DNA of 64,000 nt from Afipia sp. (GCA_024707075.1 JANQAK010000003.1:868001-932000); one strand, 5' to 3'; shown: positions 28,381 through 38,111, numbered from the stretch's first letter. Notes: a model not told the origin generated them from the letters alone. Made by a program: numbers and translations.

Positions 28381-29109
28381 TTAGACAGTTGCCTTGGTAT
28401 GGCCGCCGAGATACGCGGCTCTGATTGCTTCGTTGCTCCACAGTTCGTCGGGTTTGCCGCCGAGCGCGAGACGCCCGGTTTCCAGCACGTAGCCGTAATC
28501 GGCGACGGACAATCCCATGCGGGCGTTCTGCTCCACAAGTAAAACCGTCGTGTCGCGGCGGATTTCGGCGATGATGCGGAACACCGCCTGCACGATCACC
28601 GGCGCGAGGCCGAGCGACGGCTCGTCGAGCAGCAGCAGCCGCGGCTTCGCCATCAGTCCGCGCGCCACCGCCACCATCTGCAACTGTCCGCCGGACAGCG
28701 TCCAGCCGAGCTTGTCCGCGAATTGCCGGATGTCCGGAAACAGATCGAACATCGCGTCCGCCTCCCGCGACAGTTGCGCCTTGGCGACCCGGCGGTTCGA
28801 CGCGCCGAGCATGATGTTCTCTTTCACGGTGAGGCCGGGAAACACCCGCCGCCCCTCCGGCACATGGGAAATGCCGAGCCGCACGATGGCCTCCGGCCCG
28901 AGGCCGACGATGGAGGTGCCGTCGAACAGGATTTCACCCGCCGCAGGCTTCGCAAGACCCGAGATGGCGCGCAACGTGGTGGACTTACCCGCGCCGTTGG
29001 AACCGAGCAGCGTCACCACCTGCCCTTCCTCGACTTTCAGCGAAATGCCGCGCAGCGCTTCGATCTCGCCGTAGAGCACCATCAGGTCGTTGATCTCAAG
29101 CAGCGCCAT
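28381..29109 (-). CDS. LivF-type ABC transporter ATPase (first importer)
   Basis: 242-aa ATPase: Walker A GSNGAGKST, signature LSGGQLQMVAVARGLM, Walker B RLLLLDEPSLGLAPV, and the switch region LLVEQN with Q rather than H, as usual for LivF. Start is ATG 29109 with GGAG five bases upstream; a GTG at 29115 would overlap the previous stop. It pairs with the ATPase half of the fused LivM-LivG protein. Liv-type systems import branched amino acids, urea, aromatics or organic acids; the catabolic context here points to an organic or sugar acid. Confidence 0.93.
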   Translation of the reverse strand: MALLEINDLMVLYGEIEALRGISLKVEEGQVVTLLGSNGAGKSTTLRAISGLAKPAAGEILFDGTSIVGLGPEAIVRLGISHVPEGRRVFPGLTVKENIMLGASNRRVAKAQLSREADAMFDLFPDIRQFADKLGWTLSGGQLQMVAVARGLMAKPRLLLLDEPSLGLAPVIVQAVFRIIAEIRRDTTVLLVEQNARMGLSVADYGYVLETGRLALGGKPDELWSNEAIRAAYLGGHTKATV

Positions 29110-29111
29110 GG

Positions 29112-30893
29112 TCACTCCGTCCCGAGATATGCGGTGATGACGTCGGGATGCTGCAACACCGCCAGCGACTCGCCGTCCGCGATGCGGCGGCCGAAATTCA
29201 GCACCGTGATGTGCTGCGCGGCTTCGCGCACCAGCGTCATGTCGTGGTCGATGATGAGAATGGTCAGCCCCTGCGCCGCGATGCGCTTGAGCAGATCGTG
29301 CAGTTCGACCTTCTCGGAGGAGTTCAGTCCCGCCGCCGGTTCATCCAGCAGCAGCAGAACCGGATTGCCGGCGAGCGCGCGGGCGATCTCGATCAGGCGC
29401 TGATGGCCGTAGGAAAAGCTCGACACCAGTTCGTTGGCGCGCGGGCCGAGGCCGACGAAAGCCAGCGCCGACAGCGCCCGCTGCGTCAGCGCTTCCGCGC
29501 TGCCGTCGCCAATCAGCGTGTTGCCCGGACGCTCCGCGCCGATCACCACGTTTTCCAGCGCCGTCATCGAACGGAACAGGCGGATGTTCTGGAACGTGCG
29601 GCCCAGGCCCGCCGCCGTGCGCTGGTGCGCCGGCATGTTGGTCACGTCAGTGCCGTCGAGCAGGATCCTGCCGGACGTCACCTTGTAAAGACCGGAGAGC
29701 ATGTTGAGCGTGGTGGTCTTGCCGGAGCCGTTCGGCCCGATCAGCGCATGCACCCCGCCGCGCCGCACCGAGATGTCGACATTATCGACGGCCTTGAGGC
29801 CACCGAAGTGTTTCGACAGGCCGGTGACTTCGAGCACCATGTCGCCGCCGGTTCTGGCAGGCACGAGTTGCAGGGCCGCGCTCGCGGGCGCCGCCGGCAT
29901 CTTGGCGCGCCATCTGGTCAGGACCTCCTGCACAAAGCCCCAGATGCCGTCCGGCATGAAGCGCACGATCAGGATCACGAACAGGCCGTAGATGGCGAGA
30001 TACAATCCCGGCAGGCTTTTCAGGAAGCGCAGCCATTCCGGAATCAGGATCAGCAGCCCGGTGCCGATCACCACGCCGATCGGCGACGCCACACCGCCAA
30101 GCAACGCCATGGTCAGGAATATGATCGATTCCGCGAACGAGAACTGATCCGGGCTGACATAGGCGAAGCCGCCGGCGAACAAGCCGCCGCCGATGCCGCC
30201 GAGCAGCGCCGAGATCGCGAAGGCCGCGACCTTGGTGCGGTAGACGTCGATGCCGGCGACGCCCGCCGCCAGTTCGTTGTCGCGCACCGCGCGCATGGCG
30301 CGGCCGAGCCGCGTGTCCGGCATGTGCCAGACGAGATAGCCGATCAGCGCCAACGCGCCGACGCAGAACGCGAGGAACGACTGCTGCGACTGGAACAGCG
30401 CCGGCCGCCCGATCTTGCCGACGCCGTCGGGGCCATGGGTCAGCCAGATCGCGTTGATCATCACCAGCGTGACGATCTGCTGGAACGAGATCGTCACCAT
30501 GGCGAGATAGTGCCCACCGAGCTTGAGCGTGGTCATGCCGAGCACGGCACCCGCAAGCAAGGCGAGCAGCGCACCCGCGACCAGGCAGAGCCAAAAGCTG
30601 ATCTGGTAATCGGAGGTTCCGATGGCGACGGCGTAAGCGCCGAAGCCGAAGAACGCCGCCTGTGCCAGATTGATCTGGCCGCACAGGCCGAGCACCACCG
30701 ACAGCCCGAACACGGCGATGGAGAACGTTGCCGCCTGCATCAGGATGTTGAGGATATAGCCGTCGAACGACATGGTCGCGGCGGCAGCCACCGCGATCGC
30801 CGCCAACACGAAATACGGCGCGTGGCGCAGGATCGACGGCGTCATGCGGACGGCGGGCGTGGACGTCTGGATATGTTCGCCGGACATGCTCAT
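29112..30893 (-). CDS. Fused LivM-type permease and LivG-type ATPase
   Basis: 593-aa natural fusion. Residues about 20-330 form the LivM permease (multiple helices, FGLSVVLGLCGQINLAQAAFFGFGAYA, GGVASPIGVVIGTGL). A linker of about 30 residues (RWRAKMPAAPASAALQL) leads to the LivG ATPase at about 350-593: GPNGSGKTTT, FSYGHQRLIEIARAL, LLLLDEPAAGLNSSE. No frame break separates the halves. The ATG overlaps the LivH stop (ATGA). Such fusions are known in Bradyrhizobium relatives; the second importer in this window keeps the two as separate genes. Confidence 0.93.
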   Translation of the reverse strand: MSMSGEHIQTSTPAVRMTPSILRHAPYFVLAAIAVAAAATMSFDGYILNILMQAATFSIAVFGLSVVLGLCGQINLAQAAFFGFGAYAVAIGTSDYQISFWLCLVAGALLALLAGAVLGMTTLKLGGHYLAMVTISFQQIVTLVMINAIWLTHGPDGVGKIGRPALFQSQQSFLAFCVGALALIGYLVWHMPDTRLGRAMRAVRDNELAAGVAGIDVYRTKVAAFAISALLGGIGGGLFAGGFAYVSPDQFSFAESIIFLTMALLGGVASPIGVVIGTGLLILIPEWLRFLKSLPGLYLAIYGLFVILIVRFMPDGIWGFVQEVLTRWRAKMPAAPASAALQLVPARTGGDMVLEVTGLSKHFGGLKAVDNVDISVRRGGVHALIGPNGSGKTTTLNMLSGLYKVTSGRILLDGTDVTNMPAHQRTAAGLGRTFQNIRLFRSMTALENVVIGAERPGNTLIGDGSAEALTQRALSALAFVGLGPRANELVSSFSYGHQRLIEIARALAGNPVLLLLDEPAAGLNSSEKVELHDLLKRIAAQGLTILIIDHDMTLVREAAQHITVLNFGRRIADGESLAVLQHPDVITAYLGTE

Positions 30894-31765
30894 GCCTTCT
30901 CCGCGACGCGTTCGCCGAAGATGCCTTGCGGCCGGAAGGCGAGAAACAGCACCAGCACGAGGAAGGCGAAGCCGTCCTTGTACGGCACCGAGATATAGGC
31001 TGCACCGAAGGTCTCGATGATGCCGAGCGCCAGCCCGCCGATGATCGCGCCGGTGACGTCACCGAAACCGCCAATAATAGTCGCGGCGAAGGCTTTCAGC
31101 GCGATGGTCGAGCCCATCTGGATCGAGACGAACAGCACCGGCGCCACCAGAATGCCCGCGAGGCCGCCCAGCACCGCCGAATAGATGAAGGTGATCATGA
31201 TCATGGTGGAGACGGAGATGCCGAGCAGCGAGGCCATCTCCTTGTCCTGCGAGGTGGCCTGCAATTTCTTGCCGAGCATGGTCTTCTCGAAAAACCAGAA
31301 GTTGAAGATCACCAGCGCGATGGTCACGGCGATGATGAGCAGATACTGGCTGTCGAGATAGACCGGGCCGAGCTGGATGCCGGGCGTCTCGAACCATCCG
31401 CTCAGGACCTGCGGCTGCGGGCCATAGATCGCCAGCACCGAATTCGCCATCAGGATCGATGCGCCGATGGTGGCGATGATGACCGGCAGGAAGCTGCGAT
31501 GGCGCAGCGGATAGTAGACGCCGAGATTGAAGATCACGCCGAGCAGCGCCATGCCCGCCAGCGCCAGCAGGAACGACAGCCAGTATGGCCAGCCGAGATC
31601 GACGGCGAACACCACCATCAGGTAGGCCGCGACCATCGAGAATTCGCCCTGCGCGAAATTGACGACGTTGGTGGCGCGGAAGATCAGCACGAAGCCCAGC
31701 GCCACAAGCGCGTAGACGGCTCCGATGCCGATTCCGGTGAAGAGCAGTTGCAGTGCCAGATCCAT
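30890..31765 (-). CDS. LivH-type ABC transporter permease (first importer)
   Basis: 291-aa inner-membrane permease with about eight hydrophobic segments. GIGIGAVYALVALGFVLIFRATNVVNFAQGEFSM is the LivH N-terminal signature, and GSTIALKAFAATIIGGFGDVTGAIIGG the conserved C-terminal one. The frame extends upstream to 31891 through a repeat-flanked region; ATG 31765 gives the normal family N-terminus (MDLALQLLF). Overlaps the fused gene downstream by four bases. Confidence 0.93.
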   Translation of the reverse strand: MDLALQLLFTGIGIGAVYALVALGFVLIFRATNVVNFAQGEFSMVAAYLMVVFAVDLGWPYWLSFLLALAGMALLGVIFNLGVYYPLRHRSFLPVIIATIGASILMANSVLAIYGPQPQVLSGWFETPGIQLGPVYLDSQYLLIIAVTIALVIFNFWFFEKTMLGKKLQATSQDKEMASLLGISVSTMIMITFIYSAVLGGLAGILVAPVLFVSIQMGSTIALKAFAATIIGGFGDVTGAIIGGLALGIIETFGAAYISVPYKDGFAFLVLVLFLAFRPQGIFGERVAEKA

Positions 31766-31840
31766 GAAGGGTGCTCGGTGTGGGAGTGCCGACAACGTGT
31801 CGAAATAGGCAGGATCGATCCTTGCTCGAACAATTTCTCC

Positions 31841-31941
31841 GTCATTCCGGGATGCGCCCCTCTTGGGGCGCAGGCCCGGAATCCATATCACTGTGGTTAT
31901 GGATTCCGGGCTCGCTCGCCTTGCTCGCGCCCCGGAATGAC
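31841..31941. repeat. Family D palindromic repeat, copy D2
   Basis: GTCATTCCGGGATGCGCCCC...GGCCCGGAATCCAT and ATGGATTCCGGG...CGCCCCGGAATGAC. Lies between the LivH-type permease and the binding-protein gene. Confidence 0.9.
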
Positions 31942-31979
31942 GATCTTTTGCGCAGAGGCGGATCGCCCGAACACGCCGC

Positions 31980-33125
31980 TCAGTCCTTGGACTCGATGTG
32001 CTTGTCGAAGACGATGGTGCCCTTCTCGTTCTTCACGATGTTGTAACCGTGGAGTCCGTCACCATTCTTGTCGAAGTTGTATTCGCCTTCGGCGCCCGCG
32101 TGCCCCCTGATCGCAAGGATCGCCTCACGAACCTTGGCGGGGTCCGTCGACTTCGCGGTGTTCATTGCCTTGGCGAGAACGATCACGGCGTCATACGGCC
32201 ATGAGCTCTGGTTGTCCGGCGCGACCTTGAAGGCATCGCGGTAGAGCTTGCCGAACGCCTTGGAGCCCTCGCTGGAATCCTCGGCATAGTCGGCGACGCC
32301 GTAGGTGCCATACAGCGCGGAACCGGCGAGCTTCAGCGCGGTGATGTTCACGATCGAGGGCGAGCCGACCCATGGAATGTTGACGCCGAGCTGGCGCAAC
32401 TGACGCGCAAAGATGCCGAGATCATTTTCGAAGGTGAAGTACGAGCCCAGCACGTCCGCGCCGGACTGCTTGATCGCCAGCACCACCGGGGTGAAGTCCT
32501 GGCTCTGGTTGGCATAGCCCTGATCGATCACCGGCGTGATGCCGAGCTTCGAAAGGCCCTCGGTCAGCGCCTTGCCGCCCGCCGTGCCGAAGGCGTCGGT
32601 GGAATGCAGCACCGCCCACTTCTTCTTGCCCAGCGTGTTGACGCCGTAGTCGGCGATCACCTTGCCGGAATAGCTGTCGTTCGGGCGAAACCGGAACAGC
32701 CACGGATTGCCGAGCTTGGTGAGATTCGGATCGGTGCCGCCGAACATCACGGGCTTGCCGAGTTTCAGCACGTCGGGCGCCATCGCATGGACCTGCGTCG
32801 AGCGGATCGAGCCGAGGAAAGCCACGATGTCCGGCTGGGCGGCGAGCTTCGAGAACGCCAGCACGATGCCGGGATTGGTGGTCTGGTCGTCTTCGACGAT
32901 CAGTTCGATCTGCTTGCCGAGGACGCCGCCCGCCTTGTTGACCTGCTCCACCGCCAGCTTCGCGCCGCCGACGGCATACTTGCCCGATTCAGCAGCCGGG
33001 CCGGTCACCGGCGCGCACATGCCGATCTTGATGGTCGCGCCCTGAGCGCCTGCGCTTCTGACGAAAGCTGGAGCTGCAAGACCCGCAGCCAGAACAGCCG
33101 AAAAATCGCGTCGCGTTAATTTCAT
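31980..33125 (-). CDS. LivK-type periplasmic binding protein (first importer)
   Basis: 381-aa type I periplasmic binding protein. The leader LTRRDFSAVLAAGLAAPAF carries a twin-arginine-like motif and ends near SAGAQ. The mature domain starts IKIGMCAPVTGPAAESGKYAVGGAKLAVEQVNKAGG, typical of Liv-family receptors, and contains LGSIRSTQVHAMAP and DDQTTNPG. First gene of the importer operon; a degenerate copy of the 17403 palindrome lies 98 bases upstream of its start. Ligand unknown; the downstream enzymes suggest a hydroxy- or sugar acid. Confidence 0.92.
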   Translation of the reverse strand: MKLTRRDFSAVLAAGLAAPAFVRSAGAQGATIKIGMCAPVTGPAAESGKYAVGGAKLAVEQVNKAGGVLGKQIELIVEDDQTTNPGIVLAFSKLAAQPDIVAFLGSIRSTQVHAMAPDVLKLGKPVMFGGTDPNLTKLGNPWLFRFRPNDSYSGKVIADYGVNTLGKKKWAVLHSTDAFGTAGGKALTEGLSKLGITPVIDQGYANQSQDFTPVVLAIKQSGADVLGSYFTFENDLGIFARQLRQLGVNIPWVGSPSIVNITALKLAGSALYGTYGVADYAEDSSEGSKAFGKLYRDAFKVAPDNQSSWPYDAVIVLAKAMNTAKSTDPAKVREAILAIRGHAGAEGEYNFDKNGDGLHGYNIVKNEKGTIVFDKHIESKD

Positions 33126-33222
33126 TGTCGTCCTCCCAAATGGCCGTGCTTTTTTTGCCGGCCTTGGAGGGGATTAGATGTGCGAAAATCCGACTTGTCT
33201 ACCGGTCTGAAGAAATTCGTCC

Positions 33223-33239
33223 CAAACATCCGATCATTG
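33223..33239. promoter_or_regulatory. Degenerate copy of the CAAACATC palindrome
   Basis: CAAACATC-C-GATCATTG keeps the left arm, the centre spacing and six of eight symmetric pairs of the site at 17403-17419, and lies upstream of the importer/catabolic operon. A small TTGCA-T-TGCAA palindrome overlaps its right end (33237-33247). Confidence 0.5.
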
Positions 33240-33422
33240 CATTGCAACGCAGGAGATCGCGAAAAACACCGGAAATGGCGCGACATGCCGGTGTCACCGG
33301 GCTGACAAGAACCCAAACCGCAGGAATTTTCCCGTTTTGGTGCGCTGCGCTACATTTTCCGGTGAACCAAAGCGTGGTATGAGCGACAAATATATACCGA
33401 CCGCAACCGATGGTGTTTACAG

Positions 33423-33923
33423 ATGTCTTTCCCCGCGACTTTTCGTTTCAACAATTTCCGCAATGTCGCCGCTGCCGCAGCCGTTTTGCTGGCACCGGCC
33501 CTCGCGCACGCCGAGTCGGGGCCGTTTGCCGATTTTGCAGGCAGTTGGTCCGGCAGCGGCTCCATCACCATCGCCGACAGCGGCACCGAGCGCATCCGCT
33601 GCCGCGGGACCTATTCCGTGAACGGCGATGGCAGCACGCTGCGCCAGGTCCTGCGCTGCGCAAGCGACAGCTACAAGTTCGAACTGACCAGCAACGTCGC
33701 CGCCAAGGGGAACAACCTCGCCGGCTCGTGGAGCGAAGCCAGCCGCAACGTCAACGGCAGCATCGAGGGCAGCATCTCCGGTGGGCAGGTCAACGCGCTC
33801 GTGACGGCCAATGGCTACGCGGCGACGTTCTTCATGTCGGCGCGCGGCAGCCGGCAATCGGTCAAGATCGACTCGAAAGGCGAGATTCGCGCCGTGACCA
33901 TCAGCCTCGCGAAAGGCAACTGA
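33423..33923 (+). CDS. Small exported protein of unknown function
   Basis: 166 aa with a classical signal peptide: a hydrophobic run AAAAAVLLAPALAHA with probable cleavage after AHA. The mature part is glycine/serine-rich (FADFAGSWSGSGSITIADSG, SWSEASRNVNGSIEGSISGG) and ends AVTISLAKGN. It has two cysteines (IRCRG, LRCAS) that could form a disulphide. The alternating pattern suggests a beta-rich, lipocalin-like or barrel fold, but I do not recognise a characterised family. Monocistronic, ending at a strong bidirectional terminator. Confidence 0.85.
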   Translation: MSFPATFRFNNFRNVAAAAAVLLAPALAHAESGPFADFAGSWSGSGSITIADSGTERIRCRGTYSVNGDGSTLRQVLRCASDSYKFELTSNVAAKGNNLAGSWSEASRNVNGSIEGSISGGQVNALVTANGYAATFFMSARGSRQSVKIDSKGEIRAVTISLAKGN

Positions 33924-33964
33924 GCCTGCTAATTTTAGGCTGCCGCGATAAAAGACACTGAGCC

Positions 33965-34070
33965 GTCATCCTGAGGTGCGAGCCGTCTTCGGCGAGCCGC
34001 GAAGGATGACTGTGTGAAACGCCGTCGCCCTTCGAGGCCTCCGCTTCGCTACGGCACCTCAGGGTGACGG
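33965..34070. repeat. Family C palindromic repeat, copy C2
   Basis: GTCATCCTGAGGTGCGAGCC...CGAAGGATGAC followed by CGTCGCCCTTCGAGGCC...GGCACCTCAGGGTGACGG. Between the exported protein and the bidirectional terminator. Confidence 0.88.
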
Positions 34071-34090
34071 CGAAGTGTGGAGCGATCAAC

Positions 34091-34127
34091 AAAATGGCCC
34101 GCCGATGAGAAATCGGCGGGCCATTTT
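34091..34127. terminator. Bidirectional rho-independent terminator
   Basis: A perfect 16-bp stem (AAAATGGCCCGCCGAT and complement) with a five-base GAGAA loop, having A-tract and T-tract at its ends. It lies between the convergent exported-protein gene and the MMPL transporter gene and can serve both. Confidence 0.9.
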
Positions 34128-34159
34128 GCTGAAAAATTACAGGTAACGCACTTTCCACT

Positions 34160-34276
34160 GTCATTGCGAGCCAACGGGTCGGCGCGAAGCGCCGCCCGAT
34201 GACAGGCTCCGCGAAGCAATCCAGAACAATTTGACAAGGACTGGATTGCTTCGTCGCAAGGGCTTCTCGCAATGAC
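34160..34276. repeat. Family B palindromic repeat with inserted hairpin module, copy B2
   Basis: Outer arms are GTCATTGCGAG and TTCTCGCAATGAC as in B1 and B3, but the left hairpin tip carries about 39 extra bases (34171-34209, CCAACGGGTCGGCGC-GAA-GCGCCGCCCG then ATGACAGGCTC). The same module occurs inverted in repeat A7. Confidence 0.85.
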
Positions 34277-34285
34277 GGACCCCGG

Positions 34286-36649
34286 CTATTTCGCCGGTTT
34301 TGCGCCCCACGCCGCCTTGATCTTGTGCGACGTGCTGATGAGCCACATCGCCGTCGGGCGAAGAATAAAGAGATCGGCGATCAGCGCCGCGATCATGGCG
34401 AAGGCCGAGAGCCATCCGAACAGCCGCAGCGACGGCAGGTCCGAGAACACCGTCACCACCAGACCGCACGCCAGCACCACCGTGGTCAGGATCAGCGCCG
34501 GTCCCACCAGCACGGTGGCGCGCTCCACCGCCTGCGCCTCGTCCACGCCGGGCTTTTCCTCCAGCCGCAGCCGGTTGAGGAAGTGAATCGTCGCGCTTAA
34601 TCCCAGACCGAACGACACGGTGAGCGCGACCACGCTGGCGAATTGCAATCCCTCGCCCAGGAGCCACAGCACGGTGCCCGACAGCACCACCGGGAAGATG
34701 CCGGGCAGGATGCTGGCGAACATCACCACCACCGAACGGAACGCGAGACCGATGAACGCCGCCACCAGCAGGAATTCGATGGTGAGGCCGTGGTTGAGCT
34801 TGCCGATCATGCTGGCGCTGTTGCGCGCGGCGATGGCCGACAGGCCGGTCACGGCGATCATATAGCCGGGATGCGCGCTGCGGACCGCGCCCATCGCGGC
34901 GTCGAGCTTCTCGACGGTGGGCAGGATCTGGCTTGAATCCAGATCGGGCACGCGGCCCGAGACCACCACCGCGTCCTCGTTCTCCGAGATGAAGCGCCGC
35001 GACAGGTACTTCGGCAGCAGGTCGACATACTCCTTGAGAATGGTCACGTCGGAGCGGCCCGCCTTCTCGGCCAGCCAGCGCCGCAGCGTCTCGATCGACC
35101 AGACGTTGCCGACGCCGGCCTGCTTCTCGATGATGGTGTGGACGGCGGCGATGGTGTCCAGCGTTTCCGGATCGTACAGCGACTTGCCCTTGGGGAATTC
35201 GATCAGCACGTCGATCGGATTGGCGCCAGTCAGCTTGGCATCGAGACGGCTCGACGCCTCCACCGCCTGCTGCTTGTCCGGCACCTGATCGGCGAGACGA
35301 TACCTGGGTTCGAGGCTCGCATAGATGATGCCGAGGCCCAGAACGACGAGCAGCGCGATCAGGCTGAACAATCCGGGATGTCCGACCATGCGCTTGGCGA
35401 TGAACGCGCAGAACGCGCGCAACGCCTCGACGCCACGGTCCGCGCCCTTCACCTTGGTGGCCAGCAGGTTTTCCTTGCGCACCAGCAGCACGCCGAACAC
35501 CGGCACCAGCGACAGCACCGCGATCAGTGCAATCACCGTCGCCATCAATCCCGCTTCGCCGAAGGTGCGGATCAGGTCGGAATCGGAAAACTGCAAGGCG
35601 AGGAACGACAGCGCCGCGGTGCCGTGGGTCAGCACGCAGGCCGGTCCCACCACCAGCACGGCATTGCGGAAGGCGGTCGCCTTGTCCTCGCCCGCGATCA
35701 GCCGGTCTCTTGCGGCGAACGTGAGCTGCATCGAATCCGCAAAGCTGATGACCATGATGAGGGGCGTCATCACGTTGAGGAACATGTTAAGGCTGAAGCC
35801 GAGCCAGCCCAGCGTGCCGATCGACAGCAGGATCGCCAGCAGCGGCGGAAACGCCGCGACGATCATGAAGGAGATGCGCCGGAAGAAGATGATGGCGATG
35901 ATGCAGCCGGCGAGAATGCCGGCGATGTTGTAGGTCAGGCCGTCGCGCTCGACCGCGTTGCGGATTTCGAGCTGCATGACGGGCACGCCGGACAACTGGC
36001 TGCTGAGATTGGTGCCCTCAAGATCCTCGCTCATGATCTTGCGGACTTCGCCGATGGTGGCGTTAAGGCCCTTGTTGCCGACGATCGCGGGGTCCAGCGC
36101 CAGCACGATCAGCGCCAGCGTGCCGTCCTCCGACAGCAGCTTGCCCTTGATGACCTCGTTGTCCCTCACCCGCTTGATGAAGGCGTCGTACTCCGCGCCC
36201 TCGGGGAGCGTTTCCGGAAACAGCGCGGCAGGCAGACGGCCGCCTTCGGGCGGCTGGCGGGCGGAGAACAGCGAGATAATGCCGCGGGTGCCGTCCACAA
36301 GTTGCAGGTCGGTGACGAGGTCGCGCAGCTTCTCAAGCGAATTGCGCTCCAGCAGCGACTTGCCCTCCACCACCACCAGCACGTCGTATTCGCTGGACGG
36401 GAAGCGCTTGGTCACTTCTTCATATTGCTTGTATTCGGGCGTATCGGACCGGAACAACTGGCTCAGCGAATCGTCGATCTTGATGCGCTGGAGGCCGAAC
36501 ACGGCGACCACGACCAGCGCCAGCAGCACCACCGCTGCGATCTTCGGCGCGCGCAGCGCGATCAGCCCGATCCGCTCAAGCCCGAATGCGATGCTGAAGG
36601 ATTTTTTGGCGGCGTCGGGGGCCGGATCGTTGGAAAGTCCGTGAGACAA
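34286..36649 (-). CDS. RND/MMPL-family exporter
   Basis: 787-aa polytopic membrane protein with the duplicated RND layout. Helix 1 is at about 35-55, a periplasmic domain at 60-235, five helices at 240-400, helix 7 near 425, a second periplasmic domain at 450-610, and five further helices. The MMPL/SSD-like core includes FNMFLNVMTPLIMVISFADS (written in the protein as SLNMFLNVMTPL) and DSDLIRTFGEAG. Relatives export hydrophobic compounds; HpnN, the hopanoid RND exporter, belongs to the same superfamily, but this gene is 28 kb from the hpn genes and no membrane-fusion partner is adjacent. Substrate unknown. Intact. Confidence 0.88.
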   Translation of the reverse strand: MSHGLSNDPAPDAAKKSFSIAFGLERIGLIALRAPKIAAVVLLALVVVAVFGLQRIKIDDSLSQLFRSDTPEYKQYEEVTKRFPSSEYDVLVVVEGKSLLERNSLEKLRDLVTDLQLVDGTRGIISLFSARQPPEGGRLPAALFPETLPEGAEYDAFIKRVRDNEVIKGKLLSEDGTLALIVLALDPAIVGNKGLNATIGEVRKIMSEDLEGTNLSSQLSGVPVMQLEIRNAVERDGLTYNIAGILAGCIIAIIFFRRISFMIVAAFPPLLAILLSIGTLGWLGFSLNMFLNVMTPLIMVISFADSMQLTFAARDRLIAGEDKATAFRNAVLVVGPACVLTHGTAALSFLALQFSDSDLIRTFGEAGLMATVIALIAVLSLVPVFGVLLVRKENLLATKVKGADRGVEALRAFCAFIAKRMVGHPGLFSLIALLVVLGLGIIYASLEPRYRLADQVPDKQQAVEASSRLDAKLTGANPIDVLIEFPKGKSLYDPETLDTIAAVHTIIEKQAGVGNVWSIETLRRWLAEKAGRSDVTILKEYVDLLPKYLSRRFISENEDAVVVSGRVPDLDSSQILPTVEKLDAAMGAVRSAHPGYMIAVTGLSAIAARNSASMIGKLNHGLTIEFLLVAAFIGLAFRSVVVMFASILPGIFPVVLSGTVLWLLGEGLQFASVVALTVSFGLGLSATIHFLNRLRLEEKPGVDEAQAVERATVLVGPALILTTVVLACGLVVTVFSDLPSLRLFGWLSAFAMIAALIADLFILRPTAMWLISTSHKIKAAWGAKPAK

Positions 36650-37081
36650 AGGCGGGTCCGATTCTCTCGATAGGCTCGGATTTATCTAGCAGATTTCCTT
36701 GGATAGCGAGGCGTACCCGCCAAAATAAGGCGTGATTAAACACGGCGCAAAGCGTATCCGGCAACCGCCCGCCGGTCCACGAGGGCCTTGTCAAAAGCGT
36801 GACAGGATGCCCCAAAATGCACCACATTCGTCGGAAAATCCGGATTTGAAGGCTGGATTGCTTCGCTCCTCGCAATGACGATGCCATCCACGCATCGACC
36901 GCTGGAGTGCACACAACTGCCGGCGGCGCCGGTATACACTTTCACCGCTCATCCCCGCGAAAGCGGGGATCCAGTTCTTTCGTTCTGGGTCCCCGCTTTC
37001 GCGGGGACGAACGGAAGTGAAACCGAGACACGCCCGAATACCAATTCCTTGCCCCCGTCCCGTCCTGATATAAGCCCCGCC
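36650..37081. other. Intergenic region with repeat fragments upstream of trhO
   Basis: 432 bases between the divergent MMPL and trhO genes. It contains half of a family B repeat (36852-36879, GGATTGCTTCGCTCCTCGCAATGAC) and a complete family F palindrome (36950-37010). The trhO frame stays open through it from 36875, but the family start is 37082. No promoter stands out. Confidence 0.6.
36950..37010. repeat. Family F palindromic repeat
   Basis: CATCCCCGCGAAAGCGGGGATCC and GTCCCCGCTTTCGCGGGGACGA, two hairpins either side of CAGTTCTTTCGTTCTGG. Confidence 0.88.
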
Positions 37082-37891
37082 ATGTCGTACAAGGTCGCCG
37101 CTTTCTATCAGTTCGTCCCGCTCCCGGATTTCGAAGCCCTGCGGGAGCCGCTGCGCAATATGTGCGTGGCGCTGGACATCAAGGGTATCATCCTGCTCGC
37201 CGCCGAAGGCATCAACGGAACCGTGGCCGGACGCGATGTCGCCATCGACGCCCTGATGAACCAGTTGCAGCACGGCGCACTGTTTGACGGCCGCCTCGAC
37301 AAGCTGGAGCTGAAATTCTCCACCGCAAACGACATGCCGTTCAACCGGATGAAGGTGCGGCTGAAAAAGGAAATCGTGCGACTCGGCGATCCCGAGGTCG
37401 ATCCCAACGCCAAGGTCGGCGTCTATGTCGATGCCGCCGACTGGAACGCGCTGATTGCGCAGGACGACGTGCTGCTGATCGACACCCGCAACGGCTTCGA
37501 GGTCGAGATGGGCACCTTCGAGGGCGCGGTGGACCCGAAGATCACGCGGTTCGGCGAGTTTCCCGATTTCGCCGCACGCACGCTGGACCCTGCGAGGCAC
37601 AGGAAAGTCGCGATGTTCTGCACCGGCGGCATCCGCTGCGAGAAGGCCAGTTCCTACCTGCTGTCGCAGGGGTTCGAGGAGGTCTATCACCTCAAGGGCG
37701 GCATCCTGAAATATCTGGAAGAAATTCCGGAGGCGCAAAGCCTGTGGCGCGGTGAATGTTTCGTGTTCGACCAGCGCATCGCGCTCGGTCATGGCCTTGT
37801 GCAACGTCCGGTCACCGATCACACCGACGCCACCGAAATGGACATCAGCGAACAGGCCGACGCCGCGCAAACCGAGGACGTCAATGACTGA
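37082..37891 (+). CDS. trhO: tRNA uridine(34) hydroxylase TrhO
   Basis: 269-aa rhodanese-domain protein of the YceA/TrhO family, which hydroxylates U34 of certain tRNAs to 5-hydroxyuridine using oxygen. The N-terminal acylphosphatase-like domain ([35 protein letters not shown]) is followed by the rhodanese domain: [22 protein letters not shown] and the active loop [16 protein letters not shown] with two cysteines. ATG 37082 follows a short gap and matches the family start. Its last eight bases overlap the slyX start. Confidence 0.95.
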   Translation: MSYKVAAFYQFVPLPDFEALREPLRNMCVALDIKGIILLAAEGINGTVAGRDVAIDALMNQLQHGALFDGRLDKLELKFSTANDMPFNRMKVRLKKEIVRLGDPEVDPNAKVGVYVDAADWNALIAQDDVLLIDTRNGFEVEMGTFEGAVDPKITRFGEFPDFAARTLDPARHRKVAMFCTGGIRCEKASSYLLSQGFEEVYHLKGGILKYLEEIPEAQSLWRGECFVFDQRIALGHGLVQRPVTDHTDATEMDISEQADAAQTEDVND

Positions 37892-38111
37892 CCAGCCATC
37901 CCCCTCGCTCGCATCCCGGATCGAGGCACTGGAAATCCGCATCGCCTATCAGGACGAGACCATCGAGACCCTGAACAAGACCATCACCGAGCAATGGCGC
38001 AAGATCGATGCACTCGGCCGGGAGGTCGTGACCCTGCGCGAGCGGCTGGATGACGCCGAGATGAAATCGGGCACCGGCCCGGCCTCTGAGCCGCCCCCGC
38101 CGCATTACTAG
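37884..38111 (+). CDS. slyX: SlyX-family coiled-coil protein
   Basis: 75-aa SlyX homologue. A heptad pattern ([22 protein letters not shown], then [19 protein letters not shown]) predicts a coiled coil through most of the protein, followed by a proline-rich end PPPPHY. The function of SlyX is unknown. It overlaps trhO by eight bases, so translation is coupled. Confidence 0.92.
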   Translation: MTDQPSPSLASRIEALEIRIAYQDETIETLNKTITEQWRKIDALGREVVTLRERLDDAEMKSGTGPASEPPPPHY

